Shown: positions 8,151 to 17,912 of the stretch, one piece after another
Position numbering within the stretch: the first letter of the stretch is position 1
Layout of the letters: each line of letters opens with the position of its first letter
DNA from: CAWBVG01 sp963792175
GTDB lineage: Bacteria > Acidobacteriota > Vicinamibacteria > Vicinamibacterales > CAVVIG01
NCBI GenBank assembly: GCA_963792175.1
Contig: CAWBVG010000006.1
Span: forward strand, 46,818 to 110,817
Length of the DNA stretch: 64,000 nt
Reading direction: 5' to 3'
Position numbers and translations under genes: made by a program
Notes under the pieces: generated by a model
What the model saw: the letters and a program-made list of their open reading frames with translations, nothing else
Database searches by the model: none
Told to the model about the DNA's origin: nothing

Positions 8151-11100
8151 CCGCCCACCTTTCGACCGGGTGTCAGCACGCGCGGCGGAATCAGTTTGGC
8201 CGTTGGCCTCGGAATCGGCAGCGCCACCAGCTGATCGCGCTGGGAATCCGCCACGTACAGCCAGCCGCGTCGCGCCGCAAACGCGACGCGCGTCGGTGCG
8301 CCAAATGCGACGCGCCCTTCGTCGCTCACGTCCCGGATGATGCCGTCGGGACCGACGGCGCGCACGTTCTGGTTGTAGTAGTCGGCGATGAAAATCGTGA
8401 GGCGGCCTCCCGGCTCGGGCACCAGCGCGATGCCCGCCGGACCGGCCAGCGTCGCCTCCGTCGCCGGGATGCCGGCCACGGACGGGCCCCAGCGCCCGTT
8501 GCCGGCGACGGTCGAGATGATGTGCGATCTTCGGGTCGACCTTCCGCACGCGGTTGTGGTGGATGTCGGCGATGTAAATGTCGCCATTCGGCGCAATCTG
8601 CACATCGCTCGGCATGTTCAGGTGCGCGCTGGTCGCCGGCCCTCCGTCGCCGACGTCGGCGTTGTTGCCGGGCGAGCCGTCGCCCGCAATAGTCCGGATC
8701 AGGCCGGTTCTTGCCTCGATCATCCGGACGCGGTAGTTGAGCGTGTCGGCGATGTAGATGTCGCCGTTGGGCGCTGCCGCCACGGCGCTCGGGGTGTTGA
8801 GCGCGGCCTCGGTCGCCGGCTTGTCGTCGCCGTCGTAGCCGTTCTCGCCCGATCCGGCGATGGTGGTGATGATGCCGGTCGGATGATCGACGCGCCGGAT
8901 CCGATCGTTGTGCGAATCGGCGATGATGACGTCACCGTCCGGCGCTATCGTGACGCCATCCGGTGTGTCGAGCTGTGCCTCGGTTGCCAGACTGTTGTCG
9001 CCCGAGAATCCGCTGCCGAGGTCGTAATTGCCGGCGTACGGCTCGATGTCGGGGTGGTCGCGCGCGTCGACGCGCCGGATCACATTGTTGTTCGAGTCGG
9101 CGATATACATGTCGCCGTTGGGGGCGATGGCGATCCCGCCGGGCGCGTCGAGCCACGCCGAGATCGCCGGTCCGTAGTCGCCGGCGTAGCCTTTCTTCCC
9201 GCCGATCACCTGCGCCGTCGCCGCCTCCCGCAGTATGAACGTGCCGGCGCCGAGCGCCACGATCATCACGACGAAGATGAACGCGCTGCGCAGGCCGTAC
9301 ATCCGCAGCAACGACGGAGCGACCAGCGGCACGCGCGCGGGACCAGAGGGCAGGACCATCATGCCGCTACCGACGGTGACCTGGCGTATGCCGCGGCGGA
9401 CGATCGCCGTCGTCTGCGCCGTCCGCTGCGCGACGAGCGCAATGAGGGCGACGGTGAGAATGGCGACAACGCTGCCGGCGAGACGCCAGCGCAGGACCAA
9501 GCCAACCGCGGCTCGCTCCGGAACCCAGCGCAGCGCCGACAGTGCCGCGACGCCGATCAGGAGGATACTCACCGCAGTGACGATGCCGAACGTCGTCGGA
9601 CGCAAATGGGTGCTGATGCGCACGAGCGCCTTGCCGCCGCCGTGCTCCTCGACCAGCGCGCGGACGTCGAGCCACGCCCAGCGGCCGACGAAGACGCTGA
9701 CGTCCCGGTCGTCGGACCAGCCTTCGTCGATCTCGATCGTGCGCACCGCGCGCGATCGGCGCAGCCAGTCGGCCAGCCGGGCCAGGATGCGATCGGCCGA
9801 TGTCCAGGTTTCGCTCCAGAACCGGTCTTCGGTGACGCTTCCGGACACCAGCAGCAGCGCTCGCCACGCCTCGGCAAACGACGGCCGCGCGCCGCGCTTC
9901 GTCTGCCGCTCCTCCGGCGGCAGCGCCACCTCGGGCGGCGACAACACACCGCGGATCTGCCCGCGCAGGCGCGCCAGCGGCTGGAGGAAATGGAGATACG
10001 CCACCATGCCGCGATACCAGAGCTTCCGGCCTTTGAGGGAATCGACGTCCGATCGCAAGGCGTAGGCGACGTTCTTCCCGATCGTGACGGCGAGCCCGAC
10101 GATCCCGCTGCCGAGCAGGAGCGCCGCCGCCCACCAGTGCTGTCCGGTCGCCACGACGGCGAGTCCGGCCAGCGTCAGGACGAACGAGATCACCTGCCAC
10201 CGGATCGAGTGCGGCATGAATGCGAACGGGTGAACGTCCGCGCGATACACCGAGGGGAACGCCGCCGTCCCCCAGACGCCGGCGTTGATGCGCGTTCCCC
10301 ACAGCGAACGGACGAAGGGGAGTGGACTGTAGATGCGTCCGCGCCACAGCATGTGGCCGTCGAGGAATTTTTCCGGGTGATGCGCCATCAGCCAGGTTTC
10401 GCCCTCGCCGTAGCCGACCTGCTGCGACCAGTACGTCTGGATCGAGCTCCGGTGGTGGTGCCAGACCAGGGCGGCCGCCGCGAAGCCGATTTTCCAGCCC
10501 CGTGCCTGCAGCCGCCAGCACACGTCCACATCGTCGCCGGCGCGCAGGTATACCGGATTGAATCCGCCGATTGCGAGCAGCGCGTCGCGGCGGAACGCCA
10601 TGTTGCAGCCGGGGACGTGCTCCGCGATCCGATCGTCGAGCAGCACGTGCGTCGGACCGCCGGGAGCCCGCGCGATGCACTGCGCGATCGGTGGATCGTC
10701 GGCGGGGACCACGTTGGGGCCGCCGGAGCCAACGACATCCGAGCGGAGAAATGGCTGAACCAGAAACGTCAGCCAATCGCGATCCACACGCGTGTCCGCA
10801 TCGGTGTAGGCGACGATCTCGCCTGTCGCTTCGGCAAGACCCACGTTGCGCGCGGCGCTGAGACCCTGATTCAAGGTGTCGATGACGCGGACGCGTGGAT
10901 GCGCGCGGCCGATCTCGCTGGTACGATCCTTCGACCCGTCGTTGACGAGGATGACCTCGTAGTTCGGATACGTCAGCTGATCGAGCGAGTGCAGGTTGTC
11001 CTCGAGCGTCTCCGCCGCGTTGTACGCGCACACGACGACGGAAACCCGCGGCCAGGTCAGCTCCTCGCGCGAGAACGGCGCGTTCGCAAACGCGGCCGAC

Positions 11101-11996
11101 ACTGCGCGCGCGGCAGGTTTCGGCCGGCGCGCGGCGTCCACGAGGCCGAACTTCCAGTCCTCGACCGGATGGCCGCCGCGCCACCACTCGTCGGTCCACG
11201 CAAAGGCCACCGCGCCGCACGCGCCTTCTTCGAACGCGACGCGGATGTGCATGGCCGTGATCTCGGCCTGCCCGGTTTCGCCCTCGCGAAGGCTGTCGGC
11301 GCCCGCCTCGGCGAGGAGCAACGGTTTCTGGCTGGCGACATGCTGGAGGCGCGCGAGATAGGCGCGCAGCTCGGGTTCACGATGCAGGTACACGTTGAAC
11401 GCACAGATGTCGTAGAACGAGAGGTCGAGGAACTCGGTCGGCGGAAAATTGACGTACGTGAACAGACTCGCAGGCGACGTGTCCTTCGCGGTCTTGTACA
11501 GGCTGCGGAGGAAATTCTCGACCCGAACGCGGCCGTGCCAGCGGACAACCCCCGGCGGGATCTCGTTGCCGAGGGCAAACGCGAGCACCGCAGGGTGATC
11601 GCCGAGCTCAGCGACTTTCCCGGCGAGGTCGCGGCGGATTTCGCGCTTCAGCGATCGATTGTCGAGAAACGCCACGTGCTGCGACCACGGGAGCCCGACC
11701 ATGACGCGAAGGCCGCTGCGGGCCGCTTCGTCGAGCAGGTCGCGCCGGGGCGCGGTATACGTGCGGACGGTGTTGATGCCGAGTTCCGCCATCAGGCGGA
11801 AGTCTTCGGCGACCTGCGACGGCGGCGGAAACTGATGGCCGTGGTCGTCGGGGGCGAACGTGCCGTACGTCACACCCTTGACGAGATAGCGCTCGTCACC
11901 GACTCGGAGGAATTTTCCGTCCGCGGCGATCCGGTCCAACGACACCGGCTGCGACGCGCGACGCAGGCGTGGATCGTCCTGGACTACAGTGCTCAC
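8147..11996 (-). CDS. Glycoside hydrolase-like / GT2 glycosyltransferase / NHL-repeat fusion protein
   Basis: About 1282 residues from GTG 11996, with one extra base near 8530; both frames read NHL repeats across the break. Residues 20-305 form a clan-A TIM-barrel glycosidase-like domain (NE of ALGNEIP at 144-145 and a second glutamate in LLLAEAG at 230, the expected acid/base and nucleophile places). Residues 315-560 are a GT2 domain (VNDGSKD, TDAD at 398-401, GDDVDVCWRLQ near 487). Helices follow near 600-640, 790-860 and 905-925. The C-terminus from about 935 carries NHL repeats with a recurring IAPNGDxYIAD pattern, probably a beta-propeller outside the membrane. It is the first gene of the operon. 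It could polymerise and trim or sense a surface polysaccharide. Domain reading is firm; the combined function is inference. Confidence 0.8.
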
Positions 11997-12041
11997 AACA
12001 GGTGGAAGCCCTTTCGGGGCAAATACCTATTGTAGCAGGGG

Positions 12042-12803
12042 TTATCGGTCGATCCGGACGCTACCGCTGAAGGTCTTGAAGCGCAGAGTGCCGCCCGGGC
12101 CGCCGCCGAGCTCGGCCTTTAGCGAACGCCGGCTGCTGCTGTGCAGCGTGAGGGGCATTTCGGAATTCAGACGGCCGCTGAAGGAGTTGAAGGTGACGGA
12201 CCCGCGCGCGTTCTCCGGAACGTGCAGCTGGATGCTGCCGCTGAACGTGTCCACGTCGATCGACTGATTCTCGACCCAGGTTTTGGCCCGAATCTCCACG
12301 GATCCGCTGAACGTATGCGCCCGAACCGAGCCCGTGACGTCGTCGAGCTGAACCCGGGACGAAAAGCCGTGAATGCTGTGCGACCCCTCGACGCCGGTGA
12401 CCGTGACCGGCGAGCTGAACACGTTCACGTCCAGATTGACCTTGTACGGAACCTTGAGGTCGAGGTCTGTTTCGACGATGCGGGTCTTGCGAGTCCAGTT
12501 GAACCAGGACGACGAATGGTCACGCTGGTTCGCGTCGACGACCAGCGTCGAACCGCTGCTGTAGATTTCGAGCTTCGAGCGGTCCAGCCACTCCCGATCG
12601 CCGCGGCGGACGGCATCGATGACGACGTCGCTCCGGTCGCTTGCGGTGACCACGACCCGGCCGGAGAAGTTCTTCACCCTGAGGGTGCCTCCCGAGGGCA
12701 GCTTTTCCGTCCTCGTGATGTGCTCGGTCTCGGTCGTCGACGCGACGAGTGAGGACCCGACGAGCGCAAGAACAGCGAAGGCGGCGAGGGCATAGTTCCG
12801 CAT
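12042..12803 (-). CDS. DUF4097-type secreted beta-helix protein
   Basis: 253 residues from ATG 12803, starting with a signal peptide (MRNYALAAFAVLALVGSSLV). The body is a right-handed beta-helix-like chain of short strands in which FSG recurs (VKNFSGRVVV, HTFSGSVEI, DTFSGSIQL, NSFSGRLNS, KTFSGSVRI), typical of DUF4097 / putative adhesin proteins. It acts in the envelope or outside the cell; no enzyme residues are seen. It lies between hisA and the glycan operon on the same strand, 45 bases upstream of the fusion gene. Removing the frame error of hisA shows it is a separate gene and not fused to hisA. Confidence 0.82.
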   Translation of the reverse strand: MRNYALAAFAVLALVGSSLVASTTETEHITRTEKLPSGGTLRVKNFSGRVVVTASDRSDVVIDAVRRGDREWLDRSKLEIYSSGSTLVVDANQRDHSSSWFNWTRKTRIVETDLDLKVPYKVNLDVNVFSSPVTVTGVEGSHSIHGFSSRVQLDDVTGSVRAHTFSGSVEIRAKTWVENQSIDVDTFSGSIQLHVPENARGSVTFNSFSGRLNSEMPLTLHSSSRRSLKAELGGGPGGTLRFKTFSGSVRIDR

Positions 12804-12850
12804 GGGGTGTTTGACGGAGTTGACGCATCGAACGTTCGACCGGACCCCGC

Positions 12851-12910
12851 CTTCGCGCTCCGCGCTCCGGCGAGGCAGGCTTTCGCGCTTCGCGCTACGG
12901 CGAGGCAGGC
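12851..12910 (+). repeat. Two tandem 30-bp GC-rich repeats
   Basis: Two adjacent 30-base units (12851-12880 and 12881-12910) differ at three positions. Each ends in GGCGAGGCAGGC and holds alternating CTTCGCGCT words. They fill most of the gap between hisA and the DUF4097 gene. Similar CTTCGCTCG and CGCTTCGCGCTTCGG words are at about 20650-20740. They look like dispersed intergenic repeats; no hairpin followed by T is seen. Confidence 0.7.
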
Positions 12911-12928
12911 TTGGCAACGAGCTGGAAC

Positions 12929-13610
12929 CTAGTCGTCCAGACTGAGGGCCCCAGTGTAGATCGCCATGCCGACGACGGCGTCCACGCCCAAGGCGTGGAG
13001 TTGGTCGATTTCCTCGCGGGTGGTGATGCCGCCGGCGGCGGTCACGCGTCGGCGCGGTGGCCTTCTTGACGGCCAGGATAGCGGCCATGCTGGTCCCGGC
13101 CATGAGTCCCTCGGTGTCCACATGGGTATAGAGAAACTCGTCGCAGAACGGCTCGAGGGCCCGAACCGCATCGACAGCCGTGAGTGGCAGGGTGGTTTTC
13201 CAGCCGTGAATCACGACGTGGCCGCCGCGACTATCCACGGCCGCGATCACGCGCTCGCGCCCGACCGCCTCGGCGAGTGTGCGGGCGAACTCGAGGTCCG
13301 GCGCGCCATCCCTGAAGAGCGCCGATCCGGCGATGACTTGTTGCGCGCCCGCTTCCAGCACCAGGCGCGCGCGGTCGACGGAGCGGATGCCGCCGCCGAC
13401 CCGGCAGGAGAGCGACCTGGCGATCCACTGCACGAGGTCGAGGTTGTTCCCGGTTCCCATCGCCGCGTCGAGGTCGATCACCTGCACCTTGGGGAACTTC
13501 TCGAACTTCCGGATCCACCGGAGGACGTGCGGGTCCTTGATGGCGAGACGCTCGCCCTGGACCAGCTGCACGACGGCGTGGTCCTTCAGATCGATCGAGG
13601 GGATCAGCAT
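12929..13610 (-). CDS. hisA: HisA, phosphoribosylformimino-AICAR-P isomerase (one frame break)
   Basis: About 226 residues after removing one extra base near 13045, where KKATAP continues in the other frame as RVTAAGGITTREEIDQLHAL. HisA isomerises ProFAR to PRFAR in histidine synthesis. The (beta/alpha)8 barrel shows the N-terminal catalytic Asp in IPSIDLKD (D7), the phosphate site VGGGIRS (residues 71-77), and the second Asp in AAVDSRGG (D126). It is at the end of the his cluster, separated from hisF by a DUF1028 gene. The break in an otherwise conserved enzyme argues for base error. A dual HisA/TrpF (PriA) role cannot be excluded. Confidence 0.85.
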
Positions 13611-13660
13611 CAGCAGGGGCTGGACGCGAGGGACTGGGGGCTAGCTGTCAAGAAACTCTC

Positions 13661-14799
13661 CTAACGCTTCGCCGCGGCCTTCTTTTTTTCGAAGTACGCC
13701 GACCGCAGGGCGGCGACGAATCGCGCGTCGACCAGGCCGGGCGCGTCGCCCTGATAGTCCATCTGTCGATCCTTGCGGAACTTGTCCACTGCGGCGATGG
13801 CTTCGTCGTCGTAGGTTGCGAAGTCACGGTTGTAGGCGGTCTGCTGCGCGCGCGCGTCCGCGACGAGCTTGTCGTACTGGGCTCGGTCGGTTTTCTGAAG
13901 CTCCTGCATGCGCGGCGAGTTGATGGGGCCCGGCGGATCCGGAAACGCCGACAGCGAGGGACGCCAGTATCCGAGCGCATGCAGCATGCGCTTCAGCTCG
14001 ATGACGTCGGCGCCTTCGAACTTCGAGAAGGTGCGATAGCCCAGTCGGCGGCCCGTCGTGTAGTAGATCCGTTTCAGCTCGGCGACCGGCTCGGGGTGCT
14101 CGCCGACCTCGATCGCGAGCGCGATATGGTCGTTGCCGCGGCCCGGATCGTTCGGGTCCGCGATCTTGATGGCGGCCGACTGGAGGTTACCCCAGCGGCG
14201 GTCGCCGCCCTTCGCGTAGCCGGCCTCCATCGCGAGGATCATCCGCTCGGCCAGCGCCATCCCGGTTCCTTCCGTCGCCTCGAACGTCGCCGCCACCGCG
14301 TCGACCACCTCGGGGCCGACCATGATGTTCGCCTGAACCGTGTAGGTTTTCCCCTGCCGGCTGCCCGCCCAGTTGCCGTTCTGCTTGCCGGTATGGGCGG
14401 CCGACCTTCCCTGCATGTCGATGAGCCCCAGCTGACGTGATTCGCGCTGCTGATCGTCGGCCAGCAACTGCGCGAGCGCCGCTTGCGGCTCGACGCCCTT
14501 CGCGAGCAGGTCGAGTCCGCGCGGGCCATATTCGACCACGGTCGAAGCCTGGGTGCAGACGGCACCGACGCCGGCGCGCACGTGCGGCACCGCCCGTCCG
14601 ACGAACGGCACGCGCGTCGTCACGCTCGCGCCCGACTGGCCGGTCGCCGGATCGATGGCGCACAGCGAGAACGTTGAGTACTGCGGCAGGCCATCGTCGT
14701 TGAGGGCGACGCCGTCCGCGGCGCGCTGCTGCGCCGCCGGACCAGGCCGGGCAGCCATAGGGCGACGACGATCGCCGCAACAAAATGAAGCCGCGTCAT
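13661..14799 (-). CDS. Secreted DUF1028 protein with C-terminal peptidoglycan-binding-like region (frame break near signal)
   Basis: About 378 residues. ATG 14799 follows a GGGAGG Shine-Dalgarno and reads the signal peptide MTRLHFVAAIVVALWLPG; the mature part continues in another frame near 14745 as PAAQQRAADGVALNDDGLPQ, so one base is off. The domain YSTFSLCAIDPATGQSGASV, PHVRAGVGAVCTQA and ANIMVGPEVVDAV is DUF1028, an Ntn-hydrolase-like family. After about residue 260 a helical tail with FSKFEGADVIELKRMLHALG resembles a peptidoglycan-binding repeat, as in other DUF1028 proteins. The enzyme activity is unknown. It lies inside the his gene order between hisF and hisA, with no obvious histidine role. 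Confidence 0.75.
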
Positions 14800-14831
14800 G
14801 GCATCCTCCCGAGATGCGCAGAGACGCTGTT

Positions 14832-14930
14832 GTCACGAAGTCCCGAAGGATACGAAGGTACACGAAGCATGCTTTGTACTAAAGAGTGTTCGTGCGTCTT
14901 CGTGCACTTCGTGACTTCGTGAAAGGCCGT
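14832..14930. repeat. Inverted arrays of CGAAG / CTTCG words
   Basis: From 14836 the plus strand reads repeated CACGAAG / CCGAAGG / ACGAAGG words, then from 14889 repeated TTCGTGCGTC / CTTCGTGCAC / CTTCGTGAC words. The two arrays are reverse complements, so the stretch can fold into a long imperfect hairpin between hisF and the DUF1028 gene. It may end or stabilise the his transcript. The same words occur at several other gene ends in the window. Confidence 0.6.
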
Positions 14931-14933
14931 CGA

Positions 14934-15689
14934 TTACAGACGCACGGGGATGCCGTGCTCGCGCAAATGCCGTTTGAGCGACGCCACGCTCGTCTCGGCG
15001 TAATGAAAGATCGACGCGGCGAGCGCGGCGTCCGCGCGGCCCGTCGTGAACACGTCCACGAAATGCCCGAGGCCGCCGGCGCCGCCCGAGGCAATGACCG
15101 GAATCGAAACCGCGCTCGAGACCGCGGCGGTGAGCGGACAATCGAAGCCGGCCTTCGTGCCATCGCGGTCGATCGACGTCAAGAGAATTTCGCCGGCGCC
15201 GCGGCTTTCAGCCTCGCGGGCCCACTCGACGGCGTCGCGATTCGCCGCAGCCTGTCCGCTGCGGGCGTAGACCGCGAAGCGATCGCCGATGGCTTTCGCA
15301 TCGATCGCGACGAGGACCGCCTGGCTGCCATAGCGCTCGGCGAGCGCGGTGATCAGCGACGGCTGCGAGAGGGCCGCGGTGTTGAGGCTGACCTTGTCGG
15401 CACCCGACTCGATCGCGACGTCGGCGTCCGCCTCCGTGCGAATGCCGCCGCCCACGGCGAGCGGAATGAACAGCTCGCGCGCCACGGCACGGATGGTGTC
15501 GGCCAGCGCACGCCGCGCTTCGATCGTCGCCGTGATGTCGAGGATGACCAGCTCGTCGATCCCCTCGGCGTTGTAGCGCCGCGCCAGCTCCGCGGGATCG
15601 CCGGCGGACCGGAGGCCTTCGAAGTTGACGCCCTTGACGACCTGGCCATTCCGCACATCCAGGCACGCGATGATTCGCTTGGAAAGCAC
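14934..15689 (-). CDS. hisF: HisF, imidazole glycerol phosphate synthase cyclase subunit
   Basis: 251 residues, intact, the usual length. HisF uses ammonia from HisH to convert PRFAR to imidazole glycerol phosphate and AICAR. Catalytic D11 (IIACLDV) and D130 (VAIDAK) are at the canonical positions, and phosphate-binding glycines are in LAVGGGIRT and ASGGAGGLGH. The C-terminal HAxG(V/I)PVR end is normal. It is 11 bases downstream of hisH, consistent with a stable HisHF complex made from one operon. Confidence 0.97.
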   Translation of the reverse strand: MLSKRIIACLDVRNGQVVKGVNFEGLRSAGDPAELARRYNAEGIDELVILDITATIEARRALADTIRAVARELFIPLAVGGGIRTEADADVAIESGADKVSLNTAALSQPSLITALAERYGSQAVLVAIDAKAIGDRFAVYARSGQAAANRDAVEWAREAESRGAGEILLTSIDRDGTKAGFDCPLTAAVSSAVSIPVIASGGAGGLGHFVDVFTTGRADAALAASIFHYAETSVASLKRHLREHGIPVRL

Positions 15690-15700
15690 TGAAAACCCAA

Positions 15701-16300
15701 CTAGCCAGCTAACTGCACGAAATTCCGCAGAATCCTCAAGCCGACTTCGCCAGACTTCTCCGGATGAAACTGCACGCCGGCGATGTTCGCCCGCTGCACG
15801 ACGGCGGAAAACGGCTCGCCGTGTTCGGCCATGGCGACGGTTTCACTGGTCAGCGGCGCGACATAACTGTGTGTGAAGTAGACCTGCGACTGATCCGCCA
15901 CGCCTTCCAGAATCGACGCGTCGCGCTGCACGGACAGCGTGTTCCACCCGACGTGTGGAATCTTGATGGCTTCGCTCGAAGCGAGCCGCCGGCATTGCCC
16001 CGACAAGAGTCCCAGCCCCGGCAGATCGGGTGCCTCGTCGCTGCCCTCGAACAGCCAGTGCATGCCGAGGCAGATGCCGAGCAGCGGCCGGCCTTCGCCG
16101 ATGCGCTCGAGGATGCCCTCGATCCAGGCGCCGTCGAGTGCTCGCGTCGCGCCGAAATGTCCCACGCCAGGGACGATGATGCCGCGCGCCTCGCGAAGCG
16201 CATCCGGTCCTTCCGGCACGAACACGTCGGCGCCGATCGTCGTCAACGCCTTCTTGACGGACGTCAGGTTTCCGGCCCGGTAATCGATCAGCGCGATCAC
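15701..16300 (-). CDS. hisH: HisH, imidazole glycerol phosphate synthase glutaminase subunit
   Basis: 199 residues from GTG 16300; GTGA overlaps the hisB stop by four bases. Class I glutamine amidotransferase: nucleophile Cys77 in GICLGMHWLFEG, and the His-Glu pair in GVQFHPEKSG near the C-terminus. It supplies ammonia to HisF. The N-terminus IALIDYRAGNLTSVKKAL is typical of the family. Starting at this GTG removes a long spurious upstream extension in the same frame that lies within hisB. Confidence 0.96.
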   Translation of the reverse strand: MIALIDYRAGNLTSVKKALTTIGADVFVPEGPDALREARGIIVPGVGHFGATRALDGAWIEGILERIGEGRPLLGICLGMHWLFEGSDEAPDLPGLGLLSGQCRRLASSEAIKIPHVGWNTLSVQRDASILEGVADQSQVYFTHSYVAPLTSETVAMAEHGEPFSAVVQRANIAGVQFHPEKSGEVGLRILRNFVQLAG

Positions 16301-16884
16301 AGGAGGCCTTTGGTGCTGGGCAGCATGCGCGCGAGCCGCTTGTCCTTCGCGCACGCCACCCGCAGCGCGCGCGCGAACGCCTTGAAGACCGCCTCGATCT
16401 TGTGGTGGCTCGAGCGTCCGTACAGGACCTTGACGTGGACGTTCGCCCGCGCGCCGATCGCGAAGCCTTCGAAGAAGTCGTGCACGAGCTCGGTCTGCAG
16501 GTCGCCGACGCGGGCCGCCGCTACTTGAAGCGAAACGACGGCGTGCGGCCGGCCGCCCAGATCGATGGCGGCGACGGCCAGCGTTTCGTCCATCGGCATG
16601 ACGAAGTAGCCGGCGCGGTTGATGCCGCGCCGGTTTCCGAGCGCTTTCGTGACGGCCTCGCCGAGCGTGATGCCGAGATCTTCGACGGTATGGTGCTGAT
16701 CGACGTCGAGATCGCCCGCGGCGTTGATGGTGAGATCGAACGCTCCATGCCGCGCGAAGAGCTCCAGCATGTGATCGAGGAACCGGATGCCGGTCCGCAC
16801 CTGATAGCGCCCCTTGCCGTCGAGCCCGAGTCCGAGGGCGATCTGCGTCTCGGTGGTTCGACGCTCGATCAACGCGCGGCGCAC
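16297..16884 (-). CDS. hisB: HisB, imidazoleglycerol-phosphate dehydratase
   Basis: 195 residues from GTG 16884, overlapping hisC by 16 bases. Monofunctional dehydratase, without the HisB phosphatase half found in enterobacteria. The manganese-binding histidines are in FLDHMLELF, VDQHHTVEDLG and SSHHKIEAVFKA. It turns imidazole glycerol phosphate into imidazole acetol phosphate. No histidinol phosphatase gene is seen in the window, so that step must be encoded elsewhere. Confidence 0.97.
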   Translation of the reverse strand: MRRALIERRTTETQIALGLGLDGKGRYQVRTGIRFLDHMLELFARHGAFDLTINAAGDLDVDQHHTVEDLGITLGEAVTKALGNRRGINRAGYFVMPMDETLAVAAIDLGGRPHAVVSLQVAAARVGDLQTELVHDFFEGFAIGARANVHVKVLYGRSSHHKIEAVFKAFARALRVACAKDKRLARMLPSTKGLL

Positions 16885-17912
16885 AGGACCTCTTCCATGA
16901 CGTCGATGCAGCGGCGCGTGTGGGCGACGATGCCGGCGCCGATGCGAATGCAGCCGGCGCAGCCCGGCTCGGTGGACCGATCGCGCAGGTAGACGCCGCG
17001 CGCGAACGCGCCGTCAACCAGCGCCACCGTGCGATCGCCGGCAGACACCAGCACGAAGTTGGAACTGCTCTTCACGTACGTCATGCCGAGCCGTTCGCAG
17101 GCGGCATAGAGCATCGCCTTCGACTCGGCCACCTGACGCAGGTAGTCGTGCAGGTAATCCAGGTCGCCGAGCGCTGCCTGCACGGCGACGACCGCGGCGA
17201 TGCTGACGCTGTAGACCGGCACGGCGCGGCGGATGGGATCGATAGTGTCCGGTGCGCCGACCAGGCACCCGATTCGCAAGCCCGCAAGGCCGAACGCTTT
17301 CGAAAACGTCCGCCCGACGATGACGTTCGGAAACGAGTCGAGTTCGGGGATGAAGCTCGCACCGGCGAACTCGGCGTAGGCCTCGTCGACGAACACGACA
17401 GCCTCTCTCGGCACATGCCGCGCAACGACGCGAATCGCCTCGAGCGGCATCGACACGCCGGTCGGATTGTTCGGGTTGGTCAGGAACACGACCCTCGTCG
17501 CCGGTGTGATCGCCGCCAGTACTTCATCCAGCGCGAACGTGAAGTCGGGCCGCGGCGGCACCTGGACGAGGCGCCCGCCGGCCACCGCCGTGTCGAAGCG
17601 GAAGATTTCAAAGGCCGGCTCCGGCACGACGGCTTCCGGCACCGGGCCGCCGGCCGGCGGCCTCAAGTACGCCACCGCCAGCGACATGATGCCTTCGTCG
17701 AGCCCGTTCGTCAGCGTGACGCGGTCGGGCGTCACGTCGAGATACTTCGCGACCGCGTCGGTGGCCGCGGCGTACGGAGGGTAGAAGCCGATCTGATCCG
17801 GACGCAGCCGTGCCAGCGCCTCGATGACGCGCGGCGAACAGCCGCCGGTGTTTTCGTTCTGATGCAGCCGGAGGCCGTCGTAGAGCTCCGGAGGTTTCTG
17901 GTAATGCGACAT
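16869..17912 (-). CDS. hisC: HisC, histidinol-phosphate aminotransferase
   Basis: 347 residues, PLP fold type I. The N-terminal LHQNENTGGCSP is the usual substrate-contact region, LTNPNNPTG and VFVDEAYAEF bind PLP, and the Schiff-base lysine is in TFSKAFGLAGLRIG. It transaminates imidazole acetol phosphate with glutamate. A related aromatic aminotransferase cannot be told apart by sequence alone, but the place between hisD and hisB settles the role. The 44-base gap to hisD carries GGCTGATG tandem words. Confidence 0.96.
   Translation of the reverse strand: MSHYQKPPELYDGLRLHQNENTGGCSPRVIEALARLRPDQIGFYPPYAAATDAVAKYLDVTPDRVTLTNGLDEGIMSLAVAYLRPPAGGPVPEAVVPEPAFEIFRFDTAVAGGRLVQVPPRPDFTFALDEVLAAITPATRVVFLTNPNNPTGVSMPLEAIRVVARHVPREAVVFVDEAYAEFAGASFIPELDSFPNVIVGRTFSKAFGLAGLRIGCLVGAPDTIDPIRRAVPVYSVSIAAVVAVQAALGDLDYLHDYLRQVAESKAMLYAACERLGMTYVKSSSNFVLVSAGDRTVALVDGAFARGVYLRDRSTEPGCAGCIRIGAGIVAHTRRCIDVMEEVLCAAR

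Noticed and set aside
6387..11996. An uninterrupted 1869-codon minus frame from the GT2 fusion into the exporter region
   Set aside because: After about 8530 it reads Arg-rich shadow sequence; the true NHL end and the exporter continue in other frames, shown by conserved motifs and the ATGA overlap at 8147-8150.
8388..12035. 1215-codon plus-strand frame opposite the GT2 fusion
   Set aside because: Arg/Asp-rich composition typical of antisense to a GC-rich gene; no domain or signal.
12042..13610. HisA-DUF4097 fusion of 522 residues
   Set aside because: The link is made only by a frame error near 13045. Corrected, hisA ends at 12929 and the DUF4097 gene has its own signal peptide.
15701..17017. 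Long N-terminal extension of HisH
   Set aside because: The extension lies inside hisB in another frame; GTG 16300 gives a normal HisH.
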